Shown: positions 34,633 through 43,584 of the stretch, piece by piece | How the letters are laid out: every line of letters begins with the position of its first letter | Numbering within the stretch: the first letter of the stretch is position 1 | Source: Paenibacillus phytorum | GTDB lineage: Bacteria > Bacillota > Bacilli > Paenibacillales > NBRC-103111 | Direction of reading: 5' to 3' | Assembly (NCBI RefSeq): GCF_013141715.1 | Contig: NZ_WHOA01000257.1 | Coordinates: forward strand, 60,689 to 124,688 | DNA length: 64,000 bases | Made by a program: the position numbers and the translations under genes | The notes under the pieces: model-generated | Database searches by the model: none | Told to the model about the DNA's origin: nothing | Seen by the model: the letters and a program-made list of their open reading frames with translations, nothing else

Positions 34633-34870
34633 CGTCCATTCCTCCAATGATATTCTAGAGAGACTGTCGTTTGATTAATTATGCTTTCTCACAACTGGTA
34701 CGCATAACTTCTACAACATCGTTCAACTGCGAATAGGGATTCACTCATCCAGCAACCTCAACCTAGCATATATGACGATTGATCCCGATTTAAGACACCT
34801 GCATGTAGAGCAAGATTGGTTGAATGAATCGACGATCTCCTAGATGTAATAGTTGAACTCTCGTTTTACC

Positions 34871-35146
34871 TTACCTATTGATCTCATCGTCTTCCGTAGT
34901 CTCGTTTAGCTCCTGCTCGGCATCCATCTCAGCGGCGGCATCGAAGACATTCTCTTTCGGCACCTGAGTTATATCTTCCTTTTGCTGCACCCAGTAACCA
35001 ACGTTACGGTACCAATATTGAAACGAGTCGTCCAATTGCTGCTCTCGATTGCGATCCTCGTTAACATCGGAGTCAACTTCTAACCCCTCCACGAGAAATC
35101 CGTCTTCACGATTCTGTTTTCGATTGATATCATCAGGTGTATTCAC
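34871..35146 (-). CDS. Small acidic conserved hypothetical protein
   Basis: 91 residues, strongly acidic, with a central aromatic patch (DDSFQYWYRNVGYWVQQKED). No domain recognised. It starts at GTG 35146 with a very good AAGGAGGG 9 nt upstream, which supports a real gene. No partner gene in operon distance. Confidence 0.65.
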   Translation of the reverse strand: MNTPDDINRKQNREDGFLVEGLEVDSDVNEDRNREQQLDDSFQYWYRNVGYWVQQKEDITQVPKENVFDAAAEMDAEQELNETTEDDEINR

Positions 35147-35239
35147 GTTGAATTTCCCTCCTTAACATTCTTATCATAACGCCCCTCCATCCTTGTAAGG
35201 ATTAATCTGCATAGATAGGGAACGATTTATACAAAATCC

Positions 35240-35560
35240 CTAATGTCCAGAAGTAAATTTAAGGCCGAGAACGCCAACTAAGATCAGAATCATGAACAAG
35301 ATCCTTGTTAAACTAATAGGTTCATCGAGAAAAAGGGTGCCGATTATAATCGCCCCTACAGCGCCTATTCCGGTCCAAGCCGCGTATGCTGTGCCAATGG
35401 GAAGAGTTTTAGTTGCCACTGCAAGAAAATAGAAACTTACAATCATACCTGCGATCGTGACGATGGAAGGAACTAAACGTGTAAAACCATTCGAAAATTT
35501 CAACGAGATCGCCCATAGTACCTCAAATACACCTGCAATAACGAGATATAACCATGCCAT
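35240..35560 (-). CDS. gdx: SMR-family guanidinium exporter Gdx (SugE type)
   Basis: 106 residues with four membrane helices, the small multidrug resistance fold. The N-terminal GVFEVLWAISLKFSNGFTRL is the SugE/Gdx form of the first helix with the essential Glu; GTAYAAWTGIGAVGA is the central helix and loop. It exports guanidinium in exchange for protons as a dual-topology dimer. The guanidine-I riboswitch directly upstream confirms the substrate group independently of the protein sequence. Confidence 0.93.
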   Translation of the reverse strand: MAWLYLVIAGVFEVLWAISLKFSNGFTRLVPSIVTIAGMIVSFYFLAVATKTLPIGTAYAAWTGIGAVGAIIIGTLFLDEPISLTRILFMILILVGVLGLKFTSGH

Positions 35561-35605
35561 GATGAATCACTCCTCTTAAATTTCTTATACGTACCTATTA
35601 TGCCG

Positions 35606-35750
35606 CAAAAAAAGAAAAAGCCTGGAAGTTATATCGCTCTAAAGCGATATGACTCCCGGGCTTTTTCCCCTCCGTGACCACAGCGTATTCGCTGCGTGTT
35701 TCCCCTCGGACCAGTCTGACGATGAACGCCACGGAACCCTAGAAAACAAT
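35606..35750 (-). promoter_or_regulatory. Guanidine-I (ykkC/yxkD) riboswitch with terminator
   Basis: Read on the minus strand, the leader has the conserved blocks CTAGGGTTCCG, GGTCCGAG and ACGG...AAAAGCCCGGGAG, in the order of the ykkC aptamer. The last block begins a long hairpin (35616-35667) with GCCCGGGAG pairing to CTTCCAGGC, followed by a T-run. Binding of guanidine should prevent this terminator and allow gdx expression. Confidence 0.93.
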
Positions 35751-35758
35751 ATGCCGTT

Positions 35759-35787
35759 ATTATAGAACGGCTAACATACGATGTCAA
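35759..35787 (-). promoter_or_regulatory. Consensus promoter of the riboswitch-gdx unit
   Basis: Minus strand TTGACA (35782-35787), 17-bp spacer, TATAAT (35759-35764): a perfect sigma-A promoter just before the riboswitch. Confidence 0.9.
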
Positions 35788-35804
35788 GTTACAAGATTTG
35801 TAAA

Positions 35805-35860
35805 TGAATAAAAGCCCTGAAAGCTGCTCTTTTGAGCGGGGCTTGTCCGGGCTTTATTCA
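35805..35860 (-). terminator. Terminator of the NlpC/P60 gene
   Basis: Stem TGAATAAAGCCC / GGGC-TTTTATTCA-like arms with an inner stem GCTC / GAGC; the minus strand ends in GGGCTTTTATTC. It begins 17 bp past the stop at 35877. Confidence 0.7.
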
Positions 35861-35876
35861 TGAATCGTGCAAGAAT

Positions 35877-36353
35877 TTACTTGGATTCAGCAGTTAGTTG
35901 ATTGTAGATATCATCCCACAGAACTCGTCTGGCTGATACATACCGCTTCGCGTAATAAGATTGGCTAAGTTTGCTTTTCACTATACCTTCATCGGAAGCA
36001 GAGTGAATGAATTCACCGTTTCCAAGATAGATACCAACGTGAGAAATACCATTGCCGCCACTTGTGTCAAAGAACACAAGATCGCCTTTACGAAGATCTT
36101 TTTTGTCAACCCAGTAACCTTCTTTATTTTGAGATGATGAGCTATGAGGAAGATCAATGCCGAATTTGTCGAAAACGTATGCGGTGAAGCCAGAGCAATC
36201 AAAGCCCTTTGTGGTCGTTCCCGCCGTTCTGTACGGAATTCCGAGCAATCCGTCAACCGTTTCATCCAAAGTGGATTGGGCCGCTGACACGCTTCCTAAA
36301 CCGATACTCAAAAACAAAACAAGGCTAAAAACAAGAGCAACAATCTTTTTCAA
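35877..36353 (-). CDS. Secreted NlpC/P60 cell-wall endopeptidase
   Basis: 158 residues. Signal peptide of about 24 residues (MKKIVALVFSLVLFLSIGLG, then a cut after VSA). The NlpC/P60 domain follows: catalytic Cys in FDCSGFTAYVF near 51, His in GISHVGIYLG near 105 and a third His in EFIHSAS near 117. It cleaves D-Glu-meso-DAP bonds in peptidoglycan stems. TTG 36353 has AAGGAG 8 nt upstream. A c-di-AMP riboswitch sits directly before the ribosome site, linking the hydrolase to c-di-AMP levels. Confidence 0.92.
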   Translation of the reverse strand: MKKIVALVFSLVLFLSIGLGSVSAAQSTLDETVDGLLGIPYRTAGTTTKGFDCSGFTAYVFDKFGIDLPHSSSSQNKEGYWVDKKDLRKGDLVFFDTSGGNGISHVGIYLGNGEFIHSASDEGIVKSKLSQSYYAKRYVSARRVLWDDIYNQLTAESK

Positions 36354-36361
36354 CTGCTTGT

Positions 36362-36470
36362 CTCCTTCCGGTGCCTACGAGGTTAGCTGGAGGGTTCGGT
36401 TGAAGGTTCCCTATGATCCCTGTCTGGCAAGATCAATTCACCCGGTGTGGTTCCCCCGTTTCTCCAAAAA
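36362..36470 (-). promoter_or_regulatory. c-di-AMP (ydaO/yuaA) riboswitch
   Basis: Minus-strand blocks match the ydaO aptamer: CGGGGGAACCACACCGGGTG, AGGGATCATAGGGAACC, CCGAACCCTCCAGCTAACCT and CGTAGGC, then the ribosome site. The class turns off wall hydrolases and osmolyte transporters when c-di-AMP is high. No separate terminator is visible between aptamer and gene, so control may be at translation. The rest of 36471-36597 shows nothing else. Confidence 0.92.
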
Positions 36471-36597
36471 ATGGAGAATTCGGCATGAAATATTTGGTTT
36501 TTTGATGCTAGTCCTTTTAATTCGTCATAAACATTTAAAATCCTCCTTTTCTATGAGTCTTCTAATTAAAATATGCAAGTTTGATAGGGAAATAGAC

Positions 36598-36627
36598 AAA
36601 AAAAAGCCCCTTTTTGCAAGGGGGGGG
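36598..36627 (-). terminator. Terminator of the gene at 36663
   Basis: CCCCTTGC / GCCCC-type stem (GCCCCTT / AAGGGG) with eight T after it on the minus strand, before the riboswitch of the next minus-strand gene. Confidence 0.7.
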
Positions 36628-36662
36628 AGAAAATGTGCTAATTTCAGCTTAATTATATGTAC

Positions 36663-37481
36663 TTAACTGTCCATTTTGGCAGATAGAAGCTGATATTGGG
36701 AAGTTATGGCCCACATTTGGATGAAAATGTGGAAAAGCGGGAAGAGCTGATAAATGATTAGCGCTACCAGACCTGCCCATATGTATGTTGCAGTGACAGT
36801 GACCCCTGCCAATAGTCCCGAGGCGATTAGGAGGATAAGTGCAAGCCCGATAATAGGAAGCAAAGAGCGAACGAAAGTGATGACGGTGGACAAAATGCCA
36901 AGTTTGGCAGCAATCGCGAACTGCACGTACATAAAAAGAAGATGTAAGAGAAAGCCATAGACGAGCATGCCGAGAAGCCAAGGCAGTAATTGGAGGGCCG
37001 CTTGCTCATATGATGTGGTATGTGCGAATTGTTTTTGCGCTTTAGGAAACAGCCATATGAGCGGCAGCAAGGAAAGCGAGATTCGAACGACATATGCGAT
37101 TAGGAATGGGAGCATCAGCTCCTTGATGCCTCGGAAAAAGCGATAGCCGGCATTTTGCTGGGAATGGGTCAGCGAGTAGTAGACGCCGCTATTCAATATT
37201 GGCGTGAGCAGCATGCGAACAACAAGTAGAGCAGCCAGCCACCAAAGGTAGGGATGGCTAAGATCGGTTTTGACAAGTTGGAACTGTCCTTCAGCTAGAA
37301 ATAGCTGCAGCGCTTGCTTCGGCTGCTCGCCACCAGGATAGCGGTGCATGAGAGGGACGAGAACACCCTGTACAAGCTTATACAGCAGGATGCCCCAGCC
37401 CATCTGATACAGGAACAAGACGATCGTGGCGAAAGGTTGCCGTAAAGCCGCCCTCAAGCCAGACTTGATATAAGTTGCCAC
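36663..37481 (-). CDS. Integral membrane protein of unknown function
   Basis: 272 residues with about six membrane helices and an amphipathic stretch near 50-75. Starts MATYIKSGLRAALRQPF; nothing recognisable as a known domain. GTG 37481 has GGAGGGAC upstream. It lies after the M1 peptidase gene on the same strand, separated by a 157-bp repeat array, so joint transcription is possible. Confidence 0.75.
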   Translation of the reverse strand: MATYIKSGLRAALRQPFATIVLFLYQMGWGILLYKLVQGVLVPLMHRYPGGEQPKQALQLFLAEGQFQLVKTDLSHPYLWWLAALLVVRMLLTPILNSGVYYSLTHSQQNAGYRFFRGIKELMLPFLIAYVVRISLSLLPLIWLFPKAQKQFAHTTSYEQAALQLLPWLLGMLVYGFLLHLLFMYVQFAIAAKLGILSTVITFVRSLLPIIGLALILLIASGLLAGVTVTATYIWAGLVALIIYQLFPLFHIFIQMWAITSQYQLLSAKMDS

Positions 37482-37496
37482 AGTTGTCCCTCCTAA

Positions 37497-37635
37497 GAGT
37501 TTTCCGTAGGAAAACTTACTTCGTAAGCATATGCACTTGAGTTTTGCTTTAGCAAAACTGGCATCGTAAGCATAACCTGAGTTTTCCGTAGGAAAACTTA
37601 CTTCGTAAGCATATGCACTAGAGTTTTGATTTAGC
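37497..37635. repeat. Tandem 41-bp hairpin repeat (3.4 units)
   Basis: Units starting at 37497, 37539, 37579 and 37621 share GAGTTTT-N-AAAACT followed by CGTAAGCATA. Each begins with a small hairpin; units 1 and 3 carry CCGTAGG in the loop, units 2 and 4 GCTTTAGC/GATTTAGC. Units 1 and 3 with their right flanks (37497-37553 and 37579-37635) agree at 55 of 57 positions. The array ends just before the M1 peptidase stop codon and fills the intergenic space. Confidence 0.9.
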
Positions 37636-37638
37636 CGC

Positions 37639-39639
37639 TTACCAGGCGACCCAGCCGAATATGGCTTGCAGGAATTGAATGAGACCGAGATTTAGGCGGA
37701 TTTTCCACTTGGTATTCACTTGCGTTTGCATAAAATTATTAATATGTTTATTTTCCAGCACGAGCGAGTAATTAGGATCAATTCGAACCCAGTCTACAGG
37801 AGTCTTGTGGGTTAGTTTGAATTCGATACTGCTTTCTTTCCCGTCCCATGTTTTATCAAGCACTGTGCCGTCAGAGAAATGGAACTGGATCGGCACCTCT
37901 GGCGAATTGCCGCCTCGTTTGGAGATGAGAACGGCACTTTCGTAGGACTCTGCCCCTTTGCTGCCCACGGATTTGACACGAATGCTTTCAACGGTGTAAT
38001 CCATCATCATGGCGCCGTATACATATTGATTAAAGAAATCATCCCACTTCGTTTTGGTCACTTCTTCGACAACGTTCTGAAAGTCCTTTGTAGAAGGGTG
38101 TTTAAATTCCCAACGTTGGAAATAAGTGCGCATAATGCGGTCCATCGTTTTACTGCCAACCTGCTTCTCAATGGCTTTAAGCACGAGCTTGCCTCGTGTG
38201 TACACATTCTCTGCGTATTGATCATGTCCCGTATAAGCCCACGAGTTCTGTTGTAGAGTATGTGGAGATGTAATAAAGCTTGATTCGACAGGTAAATTAG
38301 GGGACACCCCGTACTCCGCTTCCATGACTTTATCCTCTGCATAGGAGGTAAAACCCTCATCCAGCCAAGCTTCTTCGAATTCATTGCTCGCTACGAGTCC
38401 ATAGAAGAACTGATGTCCAATCTCGTGAACAACGACACGTTCTAGCTCTAGATCTGGTTTCTTGTCGCTAGCATCCCACGACGTTACCAAAGTCGGATAT
38501 TCCATACCGCCCACACCGTTGCCTCCTGGGGGAGGTACGACAATCGAAAGGGTTGAATAAGGATACGATCCGTACCATTGACTGTAGCGGGAAAGTGCCT
38601 TTTTGGCAGCGTACATATAGCGGTCCTTCAAGTCTTGATGATTGGGATCGAGATAGAGCTTGATCTTGACCCCGGGTATTTGTGCGGTCGAGTAGGGTTC
38701 TTCCACATAAACGAAATGAGGCGATGCCGACCAAGCGAAGTCATGCACATCATCCGCATAAAATTGGTACGTCTTCATTCCGTTGTCGGTTACAGCAGGC
38801 TTAACCGGGAAACCGGTAGCTGCTACGATGTAGTTCGCCGGCACTTGAATTTTCACGTCATACATCCCGAAATCGGCATAAAATTCCGAATTTCCATGGT
38901 ATTGGTGGAGATTCCACCCTGGCTCTGTACGTCCTCTTGTTCCAACCCTTTCATAGGCAGCAACTTTAGGGAACCATTGTCCGGCCATGACGAAGTCATC
39001 CACATAGCCCATTCTTGCGAAGGCGGCAGGCAGCTTGACGAGGAATTCCGTCTTGATCGTAACTTTCTCCCCGGCTCCTACAGGCTTAGGCAGCGGGATT
39101 TTGAGCAGCGTGTGATCGTCCTTGTTGCCGTCATCGGGCTGCACGAACGCCATGCGCATACTGAGATCCTCTCCGTCAACCGTTTTCACAGAAAGCAACT
39201 TCATACTGCCACTGCTGTCAGCCTTGGCTTCATCTTCACGCAGCTTACCACCTGACTCGCGCATAAACGTCGTTTTCTTTGAGGCGAACGCATTGGGATA
39301 CAGATGGAGGTAAAGCTCTTGCACAGGGACGGTTCCCGGATTTTCCCAAGTCAACGTTTGCTGCCCATTAAGCTGCCTCGTTTCGGGTGTGTAAGCAACG
39401 CTCATGTGATACTCCGCAATACGATAGCTAAGAGCTGCTGGCGCTTGCTTCTCTAATGGCTTGCCGCTATCTGCAGGCTGCATGTCCGGCGCCGGAGCAG
39501 ACTTTTCATCCTTAGAGACGACTGGAACGGCTAATTTACTTGCAGATGGGAGCAAATTTTCAGACAGCAGGACAGCGCCTGCTGCAAGGAGCATGACAAC
39601 GAACCATTGAACCTTGCGGTTTTTGAATAGAACACTCAT
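37639..39639 (-). CDS. M1-family zinc metallopeptidase, membrane anchored
   Basis: 666 residues. One N-terminal membrane helix (about 10-30) acts as anchor or signal. The catalytic M1 domain has GGMEYP (exopeptidase-like) near 400, zinc motif HEIGHQFFYG near 440 and the third zinc ligand Glu in EEAWLDEGFTSYAED about 20 residues later. The C-terminal part looks like the usual β domain. It probably trims peptides outside the cell. I chose ATG 39639 with GGGGTGG upstream; the frame extends to 39864 through non-conserved sequence. Confidence 0.9.
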   Translation of the reverse strand: MSVLFKNRKVQWFVVMLLAAGAVLLSENLLPSASKLAVPVVSKDEKSAPAPDMQPADSGKPLEKQAPAALSYRIAEYHMSVAYTPETRQLNGQQTLTWENPGTVPVQELYLHLYPNAFASKKTTFMRESGGKLREDEAKADSSGSMKLLSVKTVDGEDLSMRMAFVQPDDGNKDDHTLLKIPLPKPVGAGEKVTIKTEFLVKLPAAFARMGYVDDFVMAGQWFPKVAAYERVGTRGRTEPGWNLHQYHGNSEFYADFGMYDVKIQVPANYIVAATGFPVKPAVTDNGMKTYQFYADDVHDFAWSASPHFVYVEEPYSTAQIPGVKIKLYLDPNHQDLKDRYMYAAKKALSRYSQWYGSYPYSTLSIVVPPPGGNGVGGMEYPTLVTSWDASDKKPDLELERVVVHEIGHQFFYGLVASNEFEEAWLDEGFTSYAEDKVMEAEYGVSPNLPVESSFITSPHTLQQNSWAYTGHDQYAENVYTRGKLVLKAIEKQVGSKTMDRIMRTYFQRWEFKHPSTKDFQNVVEEVTKTKWDDFFNQYVYGAMMMDYTVESIRVKSVGSKGAESYESAVLISKRGGNSPEVPIQFHFSDGTVLDKTWDGKESSIEFKLTHKTPVDWVRIDPNYSLVLENKHINNFMQTQVNTKWKIRLNLGLIQFLQAIFGWVAW

Positions 39640-39786
39640 GATATCCACCCCGCCTAAACAAGCATCTACAGCATGTATATGTAGACAACCTAGGGAATAT
39701 TTCTGAGCTTGGAAAAGAATTGTTAGAAGGAGGGGAACGAAGTGGCTAATCAATGAGTCTATAAGGTATAAGGGGTGTGGAAATCG

Positions 39787-40314
39787 ATGAATAAATTTCG
39801 AAAAGTGATCATTGTTTTGAGCTGCTTCGTTGGTCTGATTGTTCTCATGACTGTGCTTTCTCAATTTTCTTGGTTTCCTAAAGCGGTTAATGTACAGTCT
39901 CCGGAACAGGTTACGCCGGCAGTGGAGCTAGATAAGGCCAAGGTAAGCCCACTTTTTCAAAGTGGTACCTATCATTTGCAGGGTGAAAAAGGGAAGGTCG
40001 GCCTCCTGAGTCCAGGTGGTTATAAGGTCAATACGCCTAATAAGTATATGTGGCACATATGGAAGCAGGACGAGCCTCTGACAGGGAAGAAATTCCGCGT
40101 TGAAGCAGTGAGTGTTGCGACTGGAGAGAAACGGCAGGTTCTACTGCAGGATAATGCTTTAGTCGGGGAAATGAATTGGCCGGGAGCGGGACCGATAAAT
40201 GGAGCGGATACGGGGTTCCCTGTGCTGATGAGGTTTGATGACTCGGGATTGTGGCGTTTGGATGCTTTTATAGATGAAAGAGCCGTCGGTAGTATCACGG
40301 TGGAAGTGAAGTAG
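39787..40314 (+). CDS. DUF4871-like exported protein
   Basis: 175 residues. An N-terminal membrane helix (residues 7-27), then a soluble domain with YHLQGEKGKVGLLSPGG, NTPNKYMWHIWKQDE and SGLWRLDAFIDERAVGSITVEV, which I associate with DUF4871 and which looks like an immunoglobulin-type β fold. ATG 39787 has GGGGTGTGG upstream. Divergent from the M1 peptidase gene. Confidence 0.72.
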   Translation: MNKFRKVIIVLSCFVGLIVLMTVLSQFSWFPKAVNVQSPEQVTPAVELDKAKVSPLFQSGTYHLQGEKGKVGLLSPGGYKVNTPNKYMWHIWKQDEPLTGKKFRVEAVSVATGEKRQVLLQDNALVGEMNWPGAGPINGADTGFPVLMRFDDSGLWRLDAFIDERAVGSITVEVK

Positions 40315-40440
40315 TAAGAGACAGTAACGAGTAACCGTCCTCCCACACTAACAGCAACCAGCCCTTGTTCTGGAGGATGACTTTAGCTACAATGAGAGCA
40401 AAGCGTCATTTTAACATTATGAAGACTGGAAGGTGCCCTA

Positions 40441-40932
40441 ATGGAAGCGGATAAAAAGAAGCTGGCCTTAAATATAGTAAGTTCCAAAGTGAACCATAAA
40501 GGATTCGGTGCCGGAGCGATCGATCTAAGCAACGTATCTGGTATCATTATTGACGGAGATGAAGCCTACCTGGATGAAGGTACACTTCATGCCAAAAGTA
40601 AGATCGAAAAAGGCATTAAATTCTCAGTAAACAAAGAAGATGTACCCAATGGCCGTAAAGCTTGGATTGTTTGGGTGGCAGTAGACCGTACCGAAGAAGG
40701 AGCCTACTACGCTGGAATGACAGCTTGCGAAATGCTAATTGACACAGAAGCTCGCAGAGGGTGGAAAATTCTAGCCGAGCACGTGAACAAGATGGATGCT
40801 GCAATGAAGCGTAAATTCATCTTCGACGGCTTGGATGACAAGGAGCGGGCGCTGCTCAAAAATCAGCTAATCGCACACAACGAGGAATGGTGGAATCGCT
40901 CGGATAAAGCATTGAAAGATGCACTTTCCTAA
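40441..40932 (+). CDS. ywhD: YwhD family protein
   Basis: 163 residues, matching YwhD in length and pattern: ALNIVSSKVNHKGFGAGAIDLSNVSG, RKAWIVWVAVDRTEEGAYYAG, and NEEWWNRSDKALKDAL at the end. Function unknown. In B. subtilis ywhD lies beside pbpG (ywhE) and speE, as here, which supports the name. GGAAGGTG precedes ATG 40441. Confidence 0.92.
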   Translation: MEADKKKLALNIVSSKVNHKGFGAGAIDLSNVSGIIIDGDEAYLDEGTLHAKSKIEKGIKFSVNKEDVPNGRKAWIVWVAVDRTEEGAYYAGMTACEMLIDTEARRGWKILAEHVNKMDAAMKRKFIFDGLDDKERALLKNQLIAHNEEWWNRSDKALKDALS

Positions 40933-41044
40933 GCGATCAAACGCATAAATCGAGATTATGAACATTATGTGTCATCCATTGTTACGTTTGGGTGAACCGA
41001 GTATACTAGACCCTAGTGTATGTTACCTCATATACTAGGACAGC

Positions 41045-41083
41045 AAAAAGGCAGACTAAGACGCGCTTAGTTCTGCCTTTTTG
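41045..41083. terminator. Bidirectional terminator between ywhD and pbpG
   Basis: AAAAAGGCAGA / TCTGCCTTTTT with the inner stem CTAAG / CTTAG: active in both directions. Confidence 0.9.
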
Positions 41084-41091
41084 TGTAGATA

Positions 41092-41174
41092 AGAAAGTAT
41101 AAGTTTTATACTTTTGCTTCGCATCTACCTTGACAAACGCGCTCGTCCCAGAAGGACGACGGAGTCGTTTATCC
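41092..41174 (+). repeat. Dispersed hairpin repeat family 2, copy 1
   Basis: Contains AAAGTATAAG, TTTTGCTTCGCATC, TTGACAAACG, the inner dyad CGTCC-5-GGACG and CGTTTATCC, in that order. The outer arms GACAAACG and CGTTTATC also pair. Related copies: 46802, 48929, 56070. Confidence 0.75.
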
Positions 41175-41197
41175 TTGGTTCTCTGGAAACAGGTGGA

Positions 41198-43300
41198 TTA
41201 GTCGTTCCACCAGCGTTTGATATCATTCCACCAAGAGCCGTTCTGACCTTTGGGAGTGCCCTTTGGATCATCGTTCGAAGCTGGCTTCGCAGGTTTGCCT
41301 GTGCAGAAAGTTGTCGGCTCCGTGCCAACCAAGAAAGCCTCCATGTGTGAGTTCGGACAGTCCTCATTGGACAGCTTGCCGCTCACCGGATCAATATAGA
41401 CACTGGTTACCCCTTCGGGAATCGGGAAAAGCTTAGGCGGTATCGCCTCTAACGTTTGTTCCGTGAATTCTGCGAAAATGGGAGAAGCCAAATGAGACTC
41501 AACCGTCGAAATATCCCTACTCTTGTCATAGCCGACCCATACAGCAGTTGCGAGCTCCGGTGTGAAGCCAACCAACCACGCATCGGTGTCGGTCGTACCG
41601 GTTTTGCCGGCTATCGGACGCTTAATCGTACTGGCTACGCGGTTACCGGTTCCGCCCTCTTCGAACACGCTCTCCATCAGATTCGTCATTACATATGCGA
41701 CAGCCGGATCAAGTACAGGCTCCGCTTTCGGGCTCGCTTCATATAAGATTTGACCGTTCGCATCCTCAATACGCACAATCGCCGTCGTCTCCTGATGAAC
41801 GCCTTGATTCGCAATCGTACCGAACGCTGATGCCATTTCGAGAGGGCTTACGGGGAAGGACCCCAGAGCCAGTGACGGCAGCGGCTTCATCGGAGATGCA
41901 ATGCCCAGCTTGCGGGCCAGTTCGATAACCTTCGCAGGACCGACATCCAGAATCGTATGCACCGCATAGATGTTGTCCGACTTCGAAATCGCCTGCCGCA
42001 TATCAATATTTACATTGGCATACTGATCATTGAAGTTTCTGGGTGTGTACCGTTGACGGCCTTCATCGTAGGTGAACACCGTCGGCTCACTTTTTACCTG
42101 CGACACAGGTGTATAGCCATTTTGCAGAGCGACCATATAAACAATGGGTTTAAAAGAGGAGCCCGGCTGTCTCGTATTCGAGAGTGCGCGGTTGAACTGA
42201 TTCTCGGAATAGTCGCGACCGCCGACCATTGCTTTAATTTCTCCCGTCCTTGGGTCGATTGCCACGAGGGCGGCTTGAAGGTCTGTTTTACCCGTCAGTT
42301 GTTTCGTAATCACGCTCTCGGCAATCTGCTGAGCATTTTTATCCAGTGTTGTGAAGATGCGAATGCCGCCCTGATCGAACTGTTCCTCCGGTATGCCCAG
42401 CTTATCCGTTGCCAGTGCGCGCACATAATCCCGGAAGTAGGGGGCTGCGGCGGGCTTCTTCTTCGTAAGCGGCTGAATCGTCAGCTTCTCTTTGCCTGCG
42501 GCGTCAGCGGCGCTTTGTGTAATGAAGCCACTTCGCACCATCGTCTGCAGCACCACCTTTTGCCGATCCATCGCATTCTTCAGATCATAATACGGCGAGT
42601 AGTAGCGAGGCCCTTTAGGGACACCAGCGATCATCGCGCTTTCCGCCAACGTTAATTCACTGGCATGCTTGCCGAAGAAAAGCTCGGAAGCCGTTTCAAT
42701 CCCATACGTCGAATGACCGTAATAGATCTGATTCAAATAATTCGTCAGAATTTCATCCTTCGTCAACTGCATTTCCATTTGGACAGCGAACACGGTTTCT
42801 TTGATTTTACGCGACCAAGTCCGGTCATGATTTAAATATAAATTTCGAGCTAATTGCTGAGTTATCGTTCCTGCACCTTGTACCTTAGCCATGGCTTGTA
42901 CATTGACAACAGCGGCCCTGGCAACGGCCTTCACATCCACGCCGAAATGATCATAGAAATGCTGATCCTCCACAGCGAGCGTTGCTTTAATGAGATAAGG
43001 CGATATTTCGCCCAGTGAGACGACCTGCCGATTTTGCCCAGAATAAAAGGTGTCGATCAGTTCGCCATGTGTATCGTACATTTGGGAGGTTTGCAGCATT
43101 TTGGTGACGGGCAGTGTTTGAGCACGCAAATAGACGAGACAGCCAGCGGCCACGATGAGGAGCAGAACGCAGGAAGTGAATAGGAATGAGAACATTTTCT
43201 TGATACGACGCATCCAGCGCATTGACGCAGGTACCTCTTTCTCCCTAGGTGCTTGTGGTGTGCCTGTGGATGGCTGACGATGGTTCTCGTTCTCGGACAT
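41198..43300 (-). CDS. pbpG: Class A penicillin-binding protein (bifunctional)
   Basis: 700 residues. Short cytoplasmic N-terminus, one membrane anchor (37-58), transglycosylase domain with EDQHFYDHFGVD near 112, and transpeptidase domain with SxxK in QPGSSFKPI near 385, SxN in SKSDN near 440 and KTGT in AGKTGTTDTDAW near 575. It polymerises and cross-links peptidoglycan. GAAAGGAGG precedes ATG 43300. The neighbours ywhD and speE match B. subtilis pbpG, so I use that name with moderate certainty. Confidence 0.92.
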   Translation of the reverse strand: MSENENHRQPSTGTPQAPREKEVPASMRWMRRIKKMFSFLFTSCVLLLIVAAGCLVYLRAQTLPVTKMLQTSQMYDTHGELIDTFYSGQNRQVVSLGEISPYLIKATLAVEDQHFYDHFGVDVKAVARAAVVNVQAMAKVQGAGTITQQLARNLYLNHDRTWSRKIKETVFAVQMEMQLTKDEILTNYLNQIYYGHSTYGIETASELFFGKHASELTLAESAMIAGVPKGPRYYSPYYDLKNAMDRQKVVLQTMVRSGFITQSAADAAGKEKLTIQPLTKKKPAAAPYFRDYVRALATDKLGIPEEQFDQGGIRIFTTLDKNAQQIAESVITKQLTGKTDLQAALVAIDPRTGEIKAMVGGRDYSENQFNRALSNTRQPGSSFKPIVYMVALQNGYTPVSQVKSEPTVFTYDEGRQRYTPRNFNDQYANVNIDMRQAISKSDNIYAVHTILDVGPAKVIELARKLGIASPMKPLPSLALGSFPVSPLEMASAFGTIANQGVHQETTAIVRIEDANGQILYEASPKAEPVLDPAVAYVMTNLMESVFEEGGTGNRVASTIKRPIAGKTGTTDTDAWLVGFTPELATAVWVGYDKSRDISTVESHLASPIFAEFTEQTLEAIPPKLFPIPEGVTSVYIDPVSGKLSNEDCPNSHMEAFLVGTEPTTFCTGKPAKPASNDDPKGTPKGQNGSWWNDIKRWWND

Positions 43301-43422
43301 CTCTTCTTACCTCCTTTCTCCATGCTCTAAGGCATTACTATCCAGTATGGAAAAGCATGGCAGTCCGTATTCAACGAATTGTAAATATTTTTTATTAAAT
43401 GCTCAAAAAACCTAGGAAAATA

Positions 43423-43450
43423 TTGCATTTTGGGGGTAATGAACTATAAT
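43423..43450 (+). promoter_or_regulatory. Promoter of speE
   Basis: TTGCAT (43423-43428), 16-bp spacer and TATAAT (43445-43450), about 130 bp before the speE start. Confidence 0.65.
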
Positions 43451-43584
43451 ACAATTTGTGCGTATGAGGTGACTGGAAATTACAACACTGCTTCGCATGA
43501 CTTTTTGGGCTGGTGGAACACTGTTAGAGACAACGAATGTTAGGATTTATTCATCCAAATATAGCAGCGAAAGAAGGTATAAAC

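Noticed and set aside
31381..34647. A prophage or integrated element
   Set aside because: Accessory genes are present but there is no integrase, transposase, att-like repeat or phage structural gene.
34680..34850. Possible remnant of a coding sequence on the plus strand (a readable stretch near 34765-34840)
   Set aside because: Fewer than 30 residues, interrupted upstream by stops and not recognised as any family; could be chance.
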